Source: an uncultured Lachnospiraceae bacterium
GTDB lineage: Bacteria > Bacillota > Clostridia > Lachnospirales > Lachnospiraceae
DNA: 64,000 bases
Assembly: GCA_934352055.1 (NCBI GenBank)
Contig: CAKRJY010000001.1
Coordinates: 1 to 64,000, forward strand
Reading direction: 5' to 3'
A program made the position numbers and the translations under genes. Below the pieces are notes generated by a model, which saw only the letters and a program-made list of their open reading frames with translations, was not told the origin of the DNA and made no database searches. This document shows positions 15,729-25,536 of this stretch, piece by piece (the first letter of the stretch is position 1; each line of letters begins with the position of its first letter).

Positions 15729-17360
15729 ATGAAAAGGAGAAGAAAACAACTATGCAGCATCCTATTTGCTGCTGTCATGGTATTCATGACATTCGGGACC
15801 TGCGTAAATGCACAGGAAGTCACTAACACAACAACCATCAGACGTAACACGACCTGGTCCGAAGATACAGACATCTACGGAACCTGCGTTGTAAATTGGG
15901 GAAAACGCCTGACAATTCCAGAAAATGTAACCGTCACCATCCATAATGGTGGAGCCTTGCAAGGCTGGGGAGATATCATTATCAAAGGCCGGATCATCGT
16001 AGAGGCCGGCGGACATTTCTACCGTCACGAATATGGTGTTTACCAGCAGACAGTTGGACCGGAGTCTGACATCAAAGGTAGTATCTACATCCCGGTGCTA
16101 GCCATCAAATGTGGTTCTGTTATCATCAGTTCGGATACACTGACCATCACTTCCGGCTCTGCCGTAAAAGCAGCTCGTTCCAGTGCGAGACCATGGTTTG
16201 AAAAATGGAACTTAGAAGCTGAAGCCGAACTCATGTACATGGATGGTGTCAAGACCAATGTGCCAATTGTTTGTCCTGACTACACTACTAATCCGACCAC
16301 TGATTTTTCCCGTCTCATTCTGGGAATCAACGCTTCCAACAATCAATTGAACTTAGATGGATTTTCTACCTACTACTGGATTTATGACTCCGTCAACGGT
16401 GGTGGAAAATGGTATAAATTGGATGGAATCAAACTCATGTCCGGCGGCAACACTTCTGATCTGTCCGGTGATGACCTGACATTGTACAATGCTTTTTTAG
16501 CTGCATCAAGACAAAATGAACCAGCGCCAACGGAGGATGAGGCAATCGTATTACGCAATCAGGTCTATGACACCAGTCGTGATACCAGAAACACCTATAA
16601 TTTATTCATTCCAAAAAATGCGCCAAAGGATCGGCCAATTTCACTTATTCTCTACACCCATGGAGGAAGTTGGATTAGTGGTGATAAAGAATCCATGGAC
16701 TATGCCTGTGGCAAAATGACACGTCAGGGTTATATCACTGCTGATATTGATTACCGTCTCTTTGAAGCAGAACGCAATGCAGCAACCAGTATGAATGACA
16801 TCATGGATGATATGCAGAACTGCATCAACACCATTGTTGCACAGGCAGCCGAACTCGGTTATACCATTGATTCCGTAGCTACTTCCGGCTATTCTGCTGG
16901 CGGACACTTGGCTCTTCTGTATGCTTATAGCCGTACCAATAGTGCCTGTGTGCCTGTTAATCTTGTATTTGAGCAGGTCGGTCCGGCCAACTTATGTCCA
17001 GAGGCCTTTGCTCCGGGCGTGATGTCTTCATCATTGACCTTTAACGCATTTGCACAGAAACTAATTCCGAATTACCAAAACATGTCTGATGCAGAAAGAA
17101 AATCTGCACTGGCAGAGATTTCACCAATTTCCTATATTTCGCCACAGACAGTACCTACCATCATGGTATATGCAGATGAAGATATCATCGTCGGCAATGT
17201 ACATGGTGCAAATATGAACGATGCATTAGCATCCAACGGCGTAGATTATACTTACCTGTATATGCCTCGTTCCAATCATACCTGCGAGTTTGACAGTGCT
17301 GTTGTGGATCAATTCTGGAATACCACGTATCAGTATGCCAATACCTATCTTCATAAATAA
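15729..17360 (+). CDS. Secreted alpha/beta-hydrolase esterase with N-terminal beta domain
   Basis: 543 residues. A signal peptide (KRRRKQ, hydrophobic 9-23) is probably cleaved after VNA at residue 28. Residues about 35-150 look like short beta-helix or beta-sandwich repeats (VTVTIHNGGALQ, IIIKGRIIVEAGG). The C-terminal catalytic domain has the HGGSW oxyanion motif (311-315), Ser389 in GYSAGG, an Asp in YADED (about 483-485) and His517 in SNHTC. No LPxTG or other anchor is visible, so it is probably released. It is a carbohydrate-esterase-like enzyme that could strip acetyl or cinnamoyl esters outside the cell. AAAGGGG precedes the ATG. It is monocistronic, with a strong terminator downstream. 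Confidence 0.88.
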   Translation: MKRRRKQLCSILFAAVMVFMTFGTCVNAQEVTNTTTIRRNTTWSEDTDIYGTCVVNWGKRLTIPENVTVTIHNGGALQGWGDIIIKGRIIVEAGGHFYRHEYGVYQQTVGPESDIKGSIYIPVLAIKCGSVIISSDTLTITSGSAVKAARSSARPWFEKWNLEAEAELMYMDGVKTNVPIVCPDYTTNPTTDFSRLILGINASNNQLNLDGFSTYYWIYDSVNGGGKWYKLDGIKLMSGGNTSDLSGDDLTLYNAFLAASRQNEPAPTEDEAIVLRNQVYDTSRDTRNTYNLFIPKNAPKDRPISLILYTHGGSWISGDKESMDYACGKMTRQGYITADIDYRLFEAERNAATSMNDIMDDMQNCINTIVAQAAELGYTIDSVATSGYSAGGHLALLYAYSRTNSACVPVNLVFEQVGPANLCPEAFAPGVMSSSLTFNAFAQKLIPNYQNMSDAERKSALAEISPISYISPQTVPTIMVYADEDIIVGNVHGANMNDALASNGVDYTYLYMPRSNHTCEFDSAVVDQFWNTTYQYANTYLHK

Positions 17361-17377
17361 AACACTTCATGCTACAT

Positions 17378-17419
17378 AACAAACAAGCGCCCGGCCATAA
17401 AGCCGGGCGCTTGTTTGTT
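17378..17419. terminator. Bidirectional terminator between secreted esterase and chemoreceptor
   Basis: Perfect 18-bp arms (17,378-17,395 and 17,402-17,419) around a 6-base loop, with a GC-rich core GCGCCCGGC. TTATTTTTTG follows on the plus strand. It serves the esterase and, in reverse, the convergent chemoreceptor gene. Confidence 0.93.
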
Positions 17420-17431
17420 ATTTTTTGATTG

Positions 17432-18868
17432 TTATCCTGCCATATGGATAACAAGTTCTGTTATCTTATCTAATTGTTCTTGTACCGTCTGTATGCATTC
17501 ATCAATATGCACATTATTGTTTTCCGCTTCGGATACAGAAGCAGATACTTCCTCGCTGCATGCTGATAAATCCGTCGATTGACTGGAGATGCTATAATTC
17601 ATCTTATCCATATAATCCATCTGCTCACGTATCTTGTCCATACTGCTGCGGAACTGATTAAATTCCTTTTGCAGTTCATCAAAATCCTCTACCATGACAA
17701 GAATAGATGCACTCTGCTGATTTGTCACATTATTATTATCCGTTATCTGTGTATGAACGATATCCGCTCCATCACACAATTCATTCAAAAGATTGGAAAT
17801 GCTTTCTGTAGCTTTTTTTGTCTGTTCTGCCAGCTTACGAATCTCTTCTGCCACCACTGCAAACCCTTTACCAACCTCTCCTGCCCGCGCCGCCTCAATG
17901 GATGCATTTAGGGCTAAAAGATTTGTCCGCGAGGAAATATTGAATATCGTATCGGTAATCGTACGAACCTCCTCCGTTTTGTCTTTTAACTGCGCAGATG
18001 CTTTTTTCATATTTTCACCAGTCTGCATAGACTGCTTCTCCTGATCCACAATCCGCGTCAGTACACCTGCGTTTTTATCAAAAGCTTTTGCTAACTGGTC
18101 AATATAGGTATCCGCAGTAGAGACCGTATCGTTTGTATGTACAATCACTTCCTGTATTTCTCCAGCCATCTCTGTTAGTTTTGTCGCAGCACCTACAGTT
18201 ACTTCATTTCCTTCGCCAATGCTCTTCATATTCTCGTCAGAAATAGAAGTTGCTTCTTTTACATTCTGCAGACTTTCCTTCAGGGTATTCACTTCCTGGA
18301 CAACGCCCTTTGCCTCATTTTTGAGTTTTTTTGCCCTGTCCTGATCATGGTGAGCGGCCTCAGCAATCTCATACATGTTTTCTGTGTTCTGCTTTACCAG
18401 ACACCAGATTGTCAACTGTGCAAAAATAAGGCACATAAGCAATGGGGTAAAGACCATGGATATGGCAGCCTCGTTTTCTCCTCCTTTAGCCACACACACG
18501 TAAAAAATGGAATCAATAAGATATACTATGTTCATAGCTCCTACAAATTTACGATTCTGATATAGCATAGATACCATCACAACTACAACAGCTGTAGGCA
18601 GTTCACGCACGCCACTGATATTTAATCCCACAAAATAGATCAAAGCATATGCAACAACCGATACCGGCAAAAAAAACTTTTTTCCTTTTTCCAGATTTCC
18701 TGTCACAATAACCAGCAATAAAGCAATGACACTGCATATACTGAATATTCCAAAAATTGCTTCACCTTTTATGGCACGTATAATTGCGGTAAATAATCCC
18801 CCGGCGCTATATAAACACAATATGCCTACAAAAATCCTATTTGCCCTTGTCTCTTGTAGTCTGTTCAT
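17432..18868 (-). CDS. Methyl-accepting chemotaxis protein with polytopic N-terminus
   Basis: About 478 residues from the ATG at 18,868, which has GGAGGT 6 bases upstream; a GTG 15 bases earlier lacks such a site. The first 170 residues hold about six membrane segments and no clear outside sensing domain. There is no HAMP domain. The cytoplasmic part contains the kinase-control tip in NLLALNASIEAARAGEVGKG and adjoining EEIRKLAEQT. Only 18 bases separate it from the stop of the GH43-like gene, so it probably belongs to the symporter-tannase-GH43 transcript. That would link chemotaxis to the same substrate. The ligand is unknown. Confidence 0.9.
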   Translation of the reverse strand: MNRLQETRANRIFVGILCLYSAGGLFTAIIRAIKGEAIFGIFSICSVIALLLVIVTGNLEKGKKFFLPVSVVAYALIYFVGLNISGVRELPTAVVVVMVSMLYQNRKFVGAMNIVYLIDSIFYVCVAKGGENEAAISMVFTPLLMCLIFAQLTIWCLVKQNTENMYEIAEAAHHDQDRAKKLKNEAKGVVQEVNTLKESLQNVKEATSISDENMKSIGEGNEVTVGAATKLTEMAGEIQEVIVHTNDTVSTADTYIDQLAKAFDKNAGVLTRIVDQEKQSMQTGENMKKASAQLKDKTEEVRTITDTIFNISSRTNLLALNASIEAARAGEVGKGFAVVAEEIRKLAEQTKKATESISNLLNELCDGADIVHTQITDNNNVTNQQSASILVMVEDFDELQKEFNQFRSSMDKIREQMDYMDKMNYSISSQSTDLSACSEEVSASVSEAENNNVHIDECIQTVQEQLDKITELVIHMAG

Positions 18869-18886
18869 TGATTTACCTCCCACACA

Positions 18887-19927
18887 CTATGTAAAATCAT
18901 CCAATGACCACGTATCCATCCATTTTATATATGGTCTGTCTCCATCGAAAAGAATAGGCAGCCAGACATAATCTGCGATTGCTGTATTCTCTACTACTGC
19001 CTCTCCCATCATATCCGGACTGATTTCATCCCTACGCCCCGAAAACAAAAGTTCAAAAATCCGACTGTAATTTTCATATTTCCGATCCATATGCTCCGGA
19101 AGCCAGCGATCAGCACACGCGATATACAAATCCTTTTTCCCTTCCACCTTGAATACGGATGAAATTTGGGAATGAAAAGAAGTCTTACTCTCATCCTGCC
19201 TGTGAATAAGTCCCAGTTCTCTATATGGACCATGCCAGGTATCTGCCACAGCCACCTCGGATGGATTTGGATAATAGCCCGTCGTTCCCGAAGTAATCAG
19301 GTAATGCTTTCCATTTCGCATAAAGTGTGCTGGTGCCTCTCTTACAAAAGGCGGATATAGTCTCGGAAAATGGGTACTGTAATACCCCGTCACATTCGTA
19401 TAATCCTCTGTTAAATCTGCGCAGATCAGTTCACTATGAACCCTTTCAAAATAATAATATGCCTTTCCATCCTCTGCCACAGCCAAATCAAAGTCACCCG
19501 CACTCATTCCCAAAGGACGTAATCCCGTACGAATAATCTGATAAGGGCCTAATATATCGTCTGCTTCCAAAATCGTTTCACTCTGACTTCCATCCTTTTC
19601 CATGATTTTGAGCCAACAGATAAATTTTTTTCTTTTTTGGTTGTAAATGATATGCGGTCTGTCCATGCAATTTTCAGGATATAGGGGAGACTCCGGATTT
19701 TCCGTATCCGGCGGAATAATGATGCCACAATCCTCCCAATTATATAAGTCGGAGGATTTATAACACCTTACCCCCCAATGCCAGATACCATTTTTTCCGT
19801 CCGTTTTTTCCTTGTTCTCCCCGTACCAATAATAAACATGATTGATGCAGATTACAGAACCTCCATGTGCCTGGATACGTTTACCATTGGTATCGAGCCA
19901 TACACCACCTGGTATAAATTCTCCCAT
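18887..19927 (-). CDS. GH43-like glycoside hydrolase
   Basis: 346 residues, a single five-bladed propeller without a signal peptide. WLDTNGKRIQAHGG at the N-terminus carries the aspartate expected for the base, MSAGDFDLAV the modulating aspartate (about 143) and PPFVREAPAHF the glutamate acid. YYWYGENK and TSGTTGYYPNPSE are typical of the GH43 subfamilies that include exo-beta-galactosidase and arabinosidase members. The start abuts the stop of the tannase gene (19,928). It is a paralogue of the 50,563-51,948 protein but lacks the helical domain found there. The precise sugar released cannot be told. Confidence 0.85.
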   Translation of the reverse strand: MGEFIPGGVWLDTNGKRIQAHGGSVICINHVYYWYGENKEKTDGKNGIWHWGVRCYKSSDLYNWEDCGIIIPPDTENPESPLYPENCMDRPHIIYNQKRKKFICWLKIMEKDGSQSETILEADDILGPYQIIRTGLRPLGMSAGDFDLAVAEDGKAYYYFERVHSELICADLTEDYTNVTGYYSTHFPRLYPPFVREAPAHFMRNGKHYLITSGTTGYYPNPSEVAVADTWHGPYRELGLIHRQDESKTSFHSQISSVFKVEGKKDLYIACADRWLPEHMDRKYENYSRIFELLFSGRRDEISPDMMGEAVVENTAIADYVWLPILFDGDRPYIKWMDTWSLDDFT

Positions 19928-21496
19928 TTATTCATTCTCCAAACGAAAAGGGGCTTCCATCCCTTCTTCCAAAGTCTCACCTGTTTTCCTGTCTACGCGA
20001 ACCTTCCGCATTTCTTCGGGTGCACACCCATCTTCTACCCATGCCATCAGAGCACGCATACCATCCGACTCTGTCAGACCAGGACCATTCCCCTGACAAT
20101 TCCCATGATTATCCCCCGGCGTGATGTAAACACGCAGGAACTTGTCCAATGCTTTCCAACCACCGAAATGCTTCTTGACTTTCTGCAAATAATCTAATGT
20201 GCCATCTACCGGAATCAGAGGATCATCTATACCATGATCTATCATCAGTTTTCCGCCATGTTCAACGAATGCATCAATAGCCGGATTATCACCCAGATTG
20301 TCAGAAAACTTTTCCAGTCCTGTATCGTATAAAGTTTCATATTGTTTTCTTGTCATATGCTTGAAATTATCTTTCGGATGATTCGTAATCCATCGTACAT
20401 AAATCGGTCCTAATGCAAATGGCTTGATCCGATGTCCAAAAAGTGGATAGTAGTAGGTGCCAATTGGAATTACACACTGCCAGTTCTGTACACCCGGGCG
20501 GAAGCCATACCACATCTGTTCTCCATTTGCTCTTCGCGGACCATCCAAGATTTCTTTCATAACCGCGGCATCCTGATCCGTAATGATACCACCTTTTGTC
20601 TTCGTTCCCACATACCTGTATGGATCAAAATCCTTACATGTATCCAGATGGAAATACTTGTCCCGTCCACCATTTTCATTCCAGACTGCTTCCAAAAAGA
20701 ACTGATTCTTTTTTGCATTCAGAAAATGATTCTGTTCCTGCATCACAACTTCCGGCCAATATCCACCCAGCAGAAACTTATGCCAGTTAATTGCCGGACA
20801 GGATGCCCACACACCATCATAATCCTCCGGATAATTCTGCACCTCCATCAGACACTGTCTGCCACCGCCGGAACCACCATTCATATAAGAATAGCGTATT
20901 GGACGGTCGTGCAAAATCTCTGTCACGGCTTTTCCAAACATTGTCATGTTATGTGTACTGCGCAAACGCCAGTTTTCATATAAATCCTGTTGCAATTCTC
21001 CTGTCTTGGAATCAATCGTGTGGTCATTCCAGCCCTCGATATTTCCCGCATACATAGTAGCGGCTGAAAATCCATTCATAACTGCAAATGGTACGGTCCA
21101 GCCTCTCTGGGTATTATTCGGTCTGGTCAGATACCCCCTGCCGCCTATACCGGTTCCACCACCGGCGGTACCGGCAAAGCGGTCATTCCATGCCAAAGGA
21201 CTCCAGACGATAAGCTGTTCTTCGTAATCCCCCGTCTTGTGAAAGAGTTCCACCTCGTAATAAGGCGGCAGATTCTCGATTGGCTTGCCACCACCAAAAA
21301 ACTTCTCAATCAGGCTTACCTTTGCCTGATATCTGCCGGTATCGTTAAAAGATACCTGAATCCGGTTAAAAACTTCGCCCGGAAATCTACGTTCTAATTC
21401 CTTTCTGATGTAGGATACCTCTGCCCTTTTTTCTATGCCTTCTGTGTTTTTCAACGCTGATGTGTCAAAAAATTGGATTTTATCTTTTTCCAGCAT
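19928..21496 (-). CDS. Tannase/feruloyl-esterase family hydrolase, cytoplasmic
   Basis: 522 residues of the tannase family (PF07519-like). Ser209 lies in MNGGSGGGRQ, an Asp in HGIDDPLIP (about 424) and His464 in PGDNHGNCQG, so the triad is complete. Fungal and secreted bacterial members have the CS-D-HC motif, where cysteines next to the Ser and His form a disulfide. Here both neighbours are glycine, with a lone Cys467. There is no signal peptide, which fits a protein working in the reducing cytoplasm. It sits between a GPH symporter (2-base gap) and the GH43-like enzyme (abutting). It probably hydrolyses gallate, ferulate or similar aromatic esters of imported glycosides. Confidence 0.85.
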   Translation of the reverse strand: MLEKDKIQFFDTSALKNTEGIEKRAEVSYIRKELERRFPGEVFNRIQVSFNDTGRYQAKVSLIEKFFGGGKPIENLPPYYEVELFHKTGDYEEQLIVWSPLAWNDRFAGTAGGGTGIGGRGYLTRPNNTQRGWTVPFAVMNGFSAATMYAGNIEGWNDHTIDSKTGELQQDLYENWRLRSTHNMTMFGKAVTEILHDRPIRYSYMNGGSGGGRQCLMEVQNYPEDYDGVWASCPAINWHKFLLGGYWPEVVMQEQNHFLNAKKNQFFLEAVWNENGGRDKYFHLDTCKDFDPYRYVGTKTKGGIITDQDAAVMKEILDGPRRANGEQMWYGFRPGVQNWQCVIPIGTYYYPLFGHRIKPFALGPIYVRWITNHPKDNFKHMTRKQYETLYDTGLEKFSDNLGDNPAIDAFVEHGGKLMIDHGIDDPLIPVDGTLDYLQKVKKHFGGWKALDKFLRVYITPGDNHGNCQGNGPGLTESDGMRALMAWVEDGCAPEEMRKVRVDRKTGETLEEGMEAPFRLENE

Positions 21497-21498
21497 GA

Positions 21499-22995
21499 TT
21501 ATTCATCTTCTCCCTGTGCTTTCTTTTCAAAATATGATGTCACACCCGGTGCATACTTTCCTTCTTCCAGATCCTTTTGGATATCATCATAGAATTTGTC
21601 CAAATCATATCGGGTAACTGCAATAATAGCTACAAATTCCAGAACAATCGGAATATAAATATAAATTGCCTTAAATCCCATAATAGCACTGGCAGGCTGC
21701 ACAGCAAGACCAGCCACATATCCGGTAGCTGACATAATGGCTCCCATGACAATTGTACCCAGACTATTTCCTACTTTGTTGCAGAACGAATTGGCTGCAT
21801 TTCCCATGCCAATCATACTAAAACCATTTTTCCACTCACCATATGTCAACGTATCCTGGATGACAGATGCAAATGCACAACCGGCAATACCATATCCAAT
21901 ACCTGCCATAACACCACCAAGCAGAATTGTCATCTTGCTGATATTAACTGCCATAACCAGTCCTCCACCAACACGGATAGCGAGTCCCAGTAAAACTGCG
22001 TTTCTCTTGCCCATTTTACGGAGCAAAACAAAGCCAAGCAGCATGGAAAGCAACATGGCAACCGCATTAACAGAAGCAGACACCTGATAGAAAGCCACAT
22101 CCTTTAACACATAGGTACAAATCAAAGATGCAACCGTAGATTCCAGGCCCATCAAAAAGCTGATTACGAGTCCACACACCAGATTGATAATCCAGTATTT
22201 GTTGGTAAAAAGAGCTTTCATCGTCAGAAGGAAAGGAACATTTAAGGATTTTTCATGCGCCTTCTTTTTCTCATCTTCTGTCATCTCTTCCTGTGTTTCC
22301 ATTACTCCGGTATTTTCCTTCACACGTTCTCTGGTGCCGTAGATCAGAATCAGTTCGCTGATAACATAAATAATCATATAGATCAGCACAACCATGAGCC
22401 ATCCGCGACGATCACCATAGGCAGAATGCTGAACGTCCCCGCTAAACTTATGTAAGAAAGTGATAATCGTGGCATTACCAAGAACAGATAGAAGTACGGC
22501 TCCCATCATCTGCAATCCTGCATTCATACCTCGCGTCTTCTGATCTGTCGTGATCAGACCGTTAAGCGTCATATAAGCCACATACACCATCGTATAGCAG
22601 ACAGTTGATGCAAGATTATATGTAATAAACATATATACCGCCTGAGCTGCTTTTCCCATGTTCATTGGCATCAGATACATTGAAAAAACAGATACGATGG
22701 TAAATGGTATCATTCGAAGCAGCCATATTCTGGCTTTTCCCATTTTATGATGGGTATTATCCAGGATTCTCCCCGCCACAAGGTCAGACAGACCATCCAG
22801 CAATTTGGATATACCAATAACAGAAGATGCCAGAAGCGGGTCAACTTTCATAATCTCTGTATAAAAAATCAGAATAAAACCAGCAGTAAAAAAATTGACG
22901 GCACTAGCGCCAAAAGAGCCTCCAAATCCATAGGCCAGTTTTTCTCCCGTGCCAATTTTTGCATTTGGCGACATGTCACGTTCTTTTCTTTTCAT
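21499..22995 (-). CDS. GPH-family glycoside:cation symporter
   Basis: About 498 residues from the ATG at 22,995, which has GGAGAG 6 bases upstream; a GTG 42 bases earlier is a weaker start. Twelve membrane segments with SKLLDGLSDLVAGRILDNT and KARIWLLRM place it in the GPH/MelB family. It is the first gene of the unit with the tannase-type esterase, the GH43-like enzyme and the chemoreceptor. A divergent AraC regulator (23,193) shares the upstream region. It is likely to carry an aromatic-ester-bearing glycoside, inferred from its neighbours. Confidence 0.9.
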   Translation of the reverse strand: MKRKERDMSPNAKIGTGEKLAYGFGGSFGASAVNFFTAGFILIFYTEIMKVDPLLASSVIGISKLLDGLSDLVAGRILDNTHHKMGKARIWLLRMIPFTIVSVFSMYLMPMNMGKAAQAVYMFITYNLASTVCYTMVYVAYMTLNGLITTDQKTRGMNAGLQMMGAVLLSVLGNATIITFLHKFSGDVQHSAYGDRRGWLMVVLIYMIIYVISELILIYGTRERVKENTGVMETQEEMTEDEKKKAHEKSLNVPFLLTMKALFTNKYWIINLVCGLVISFLMGLESTVASLICTYVLKDVAFYQVSASVNAVAMLLSMLLGFVLLRKMGKRNAVLLGLAIRVGGGLVMAVNISKMTILLGGVMAGIGYGIAGCAFASVIQDTLTYGEWKNGFSMIGMGNAANSFCNKVGNSLGTIVMGAIMSATGYVAGLAVQPASAIMGFKAIYIYIPIVLEFVAIIAVTRYDLDKFYDDIQKDLEEGKYAPGVTSYFEKKAQGEDE

Positions 22996-23135
22996 ATTGT
23001 TCTCTCCATTCTGTCTGGCATCATTTACCTTCTCCACATTGTTATGCGATACCAGACTCTTGTATTTTTCTATACTTATCTTACTTCTCCAAAGCTTGTT
23101 TATCTCATGTCATCTTGTTGTCTTATCATATTATC

Positions 23136-23163
23136 TTGCTTTTTTTAATCTATCTGTTATGAT
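23136..23163 (+). promoter_or_regulatory. Possible promoter of the AraC regulator at 23,193
   Basis: TTGCTT (23,136-23,141), 16-base spacer, TATGAT (23,158-23,163), 30 bases before the AAGGAGG ribosome site. The -35 match is modest. Confidence 0.4.
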
Positions 23164-23192
23164 AATAAAAAACATTTTAAGGAGGCATTCAC

Positions 23193-24152
23193 ATGGAAAA
23201 TCTGTTCCCTGACATTCATTTTTTGACTACCGTATCCCAAGGACGCTTGTACTCCAAACATATTGATACGGCTTGTCTGACTGCAGAAGTAAATCAAGCT
23301 GCCGTGCGCAACACCAATTTTTGTATTTCCGGAAGTGTAGATGCTTTCCAGCGCCCACTTATTTCCGATTTTGCCAGACAGAATCTCTTCTATATGCAGG
23401 ATTTTGATATTTTTCACTATCAGTTTGGCTCCTTTACAGAACGTTCCGGTTTTGACTCATTTTTATTGCTTTATACCTATGACGGTAGCGGTTCCCTTAC
23501 ATACGAAGGCAAAACCTATCCGTTAAAATCCGGCGATGGTTTCTTTATCAATTGCATGAACTACCATCTTTATCAGGTAGAGGGAAACCATTGGGATACC
23601 GGCATACTACACATAAACGGCATTCTGCTGCCAGCTTTCTATGAAATGTTTCAGGAACATTATGCGCCAGTTTTTCATGAAGAGCTTAATGGTCAACTAC
23701 ATCAGGATATCTATAAGCTTCTCAAAACCTATCAAGACCCCCAATACTATCGCGATTGGCAAGCCTCATCCTGTATCGACCAATTGTTAAACCACCTGTT
23801 AATCCTCTCACATGCCAGCAATGTTTTACATGATACGCCTGACAATATTCGTTATCTCGTCAAATATATCGAGAGTAATTTTGCACAGCCGCTAACACTG
23901 GACTCTCTTGCGGCATTTGCCAACACAAGCAAATTTTACCTTTCCAGAGAATTCAAAAAACATACCGGCTATTCACCAAATGAGTACATTATCTCCCTGC
24001 GCATAGAACGGGCCAAATCGCTTTTAAAGAACACAACTCTCCCTGTCTATGCCATAGCTCACGAGATTGGTATCCATGATATAAACAACTTTACGAATCT
24101 GTTTAAAAAACGGGTGGGCATGACACCCACCCAATATCGCAAATATTTATAA
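23193..24152 (+). CDS. AraC-family transcriptional regulator (cupin sensor)
   Basis: 319 residues. The N-terminal half is a cupin-type ligand pocket (YDGSGSLTYEGKTYPLKSGDGFFI, about residues 92-115). The C-terminal 100 residues hold two helix-turn-helix motifs ending with the family signature around NFTNLFKKRVGMTPTQYRKYL. AAGGAGG lies 6-7 bases before the ATG. It is divergent from the GPH-tannase-GH43 unit and convergent with the GPH symporter gene at 24,161. It probably activates the divergent unit in response to its sugar. Confidence 0.9.
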   Translation: MENLFPDIHFLTTVSQGRLYSKHIDTACLTAEVNQAAVRNTNFCISGSVDAFQRPLISDFARQNLFYMQDFDIFHYQFGSFTERSGFDSFLLLYTYDGSGSLTYEGKTYPLKSGDGFFINCMNYHLYQVEGNHWDTGILHINGILLPAFYEMFQEHYAPVFHEELNGQLHQDIYKLLKTYQDPQYYRDWQASSCIDQLLNHLLILSHASNVLHDTPDNIRYLVKYIESNFAQPLTLDSLAAFANTSKFYLSREFKKHTGYSPNEYIISLRIERAKSLLKNTTLPVYAIAHEIGIHDINNFTNLFKKRVGMTPTQYRKYL

Positions 24153-24160
24153 AAATCTTC

Positions 24161-25516
24161 CTAGTGTTCCTGATGTAATACTTTTTGAATATCCCAGAAT
24201 GCCATTGCCACGATGCAAATGATACACATCAGAATTGGAAGACCATAAATCAATGCCGTTTCTGCAGTTGCAACCGATGCCGGCTGTACATCAAGGGCTC
24301 CATTATATTGACCTATGGCAAGTCCCCATCCAAGAAAAGCAGATGCCAGTCCCGTTCCGACTTTGACACCGACGCTATTGACAGCAGTAACCATTCCTTC
24401 AAATCTTTCCCCTGTCTGTACTTCCAACAAATCAACAATATCCGGTGCAAAGGTAAAGATTCCAGTAACATAAGGTGCCAGACCAAGGCCGGTAATCGCT
24501 GTAGCTAATAATACGAGCGGCAGATTTCGTGCACCAAGTAATCCAACAACACAACCTATAATATAAATAACGGAACCAAACATCAGTGTTCTGCGTTTCG
24601 TAAGTTTTACAAACATTTTCGGAGCAATCGCAATTCCAATGATAGTAGACACAACACTGACAATCGCAACAATGCTGTAGAAATCTGCGTTACCAAGCAC
24701 ATCTCTTGTAAAATAAACGTGTGCTGCCAAAACCAGTCCATTTAAAATATAAGTACATACAAAAACAATGATAGAAATGTAAAAATACTTTGTGTGAAGC
24801 AATGCCTTGAGGCCTACCTTAATATCACCATGTGGCATTTCTGCTGTGTTATCTTCGCCAACATCTCTTTTTTCCTTCACAGTAAAGAACGTAATTGCCT
24901 GCAAAATCAAACAGAGAATAGAGAAAATTAATGCCGTTTTTGTCCATGCCGCCTGCACCTTAGATCCACCATTTCCATTTAAGATGGCCGGTGTCATAAT
25001 TGATAAGAGCAATCCTGCAAGAAAGGCAAATATGCCTCTCACAGAACTAACTTTAGATCTGTCATCCGGATCTAAACTGAAACGGGATAACATAGCATGA
25101 TAACTCAGATTATTGATTGTATAAAAAACAACTGTCAAAAGGAAATACGTCACGATAACCCATACTGTTTTTGCACCTAAGGACGCCTGTGAAGGCACAT
25201 TATAGACCAATAACTGGGTTACAACCAAAGGGATAATACTTGCACCAAACCATGGTCTTGCTTTTCCCATTTTAGTATGCGTCTTTTCTATCATAATCCC
25301 AAATAGAATGTCGCTAACGCCATCAAATAAGCGTAAGATTAACATCATTGTTCCTACCATACCCGCAGCTAACAAAACACTGTCTGTATAGTATAAAGTC
25401 AGCCAGGAAGAACAAAACGTCCATACAAAATTTGATCCCAGATCTCCCAATGCGTACGCCAGTTTTTCCCCTCCACTTGTCACACCATAAGGTCTTTCTT
25501 TTTTATTTTTCGCCAT
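24161..25516 (-). CDS. GPH-family glycoside:cation symporter
   Basis: 451 residues from the ATG at 25,516, which has AAAGGAGG 7 bases upstream. Earlier ATGs at 25,540 and 25,537 overlap the GH3 stop and lack a good site. It has twelve membrane segments and the GPH signatures RLFDGVSDILFGIMIE and KARPWFGASI. It follows the GH3 beta-glucosidase with about 20 bases between, so the pair should take up a beta-glycoside and hydrolyse it inside. Its stop lies 8 bases from that of the convergent AraC gene. Confidence 0.9.
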   Translation of the reverse strand: MAKNKKERPYGVTSGGEKLAYALGDLGSNFVWTFCSSWLTLYYTDSVLLAAGMVGTMMLILRLFDGVSDILFGIMIEKTHTKMGKARPWFGASIIPLVVTQLLVYNVPSQASLGAKTVWVIVTYFLLTVVFYTINNLSYHAMLSRFSLDPDDRSKVSSVRGIFAFLAGLLLSIMTPAILNGNGGSKVQAAWTKTALIFSILCLILQAITFFTVKEKRDVGEDNTAEMPHGDIKVGLKALLHTKYFYISIIVFVCTYILNGLVLAAHVYFTRDVLGNADFYSIVAIVSVVSTIIGIAIAPKMFVKLTKRRTLMFGSVIYIIGCVVGLLGARNLPLVLLATAITGLGLAPYVTGIFTFAPDIVDLLEVQTGERFEGMVTAVNSVGVKVGTGLASAFLGWGLAIGQYNGALDVQPASVATAETALIYGLPILMCIICIVAMAFWDIQKVLHQEH

Positions 25517-25536
25517 AGTAAAACCTCCTTTTACCA

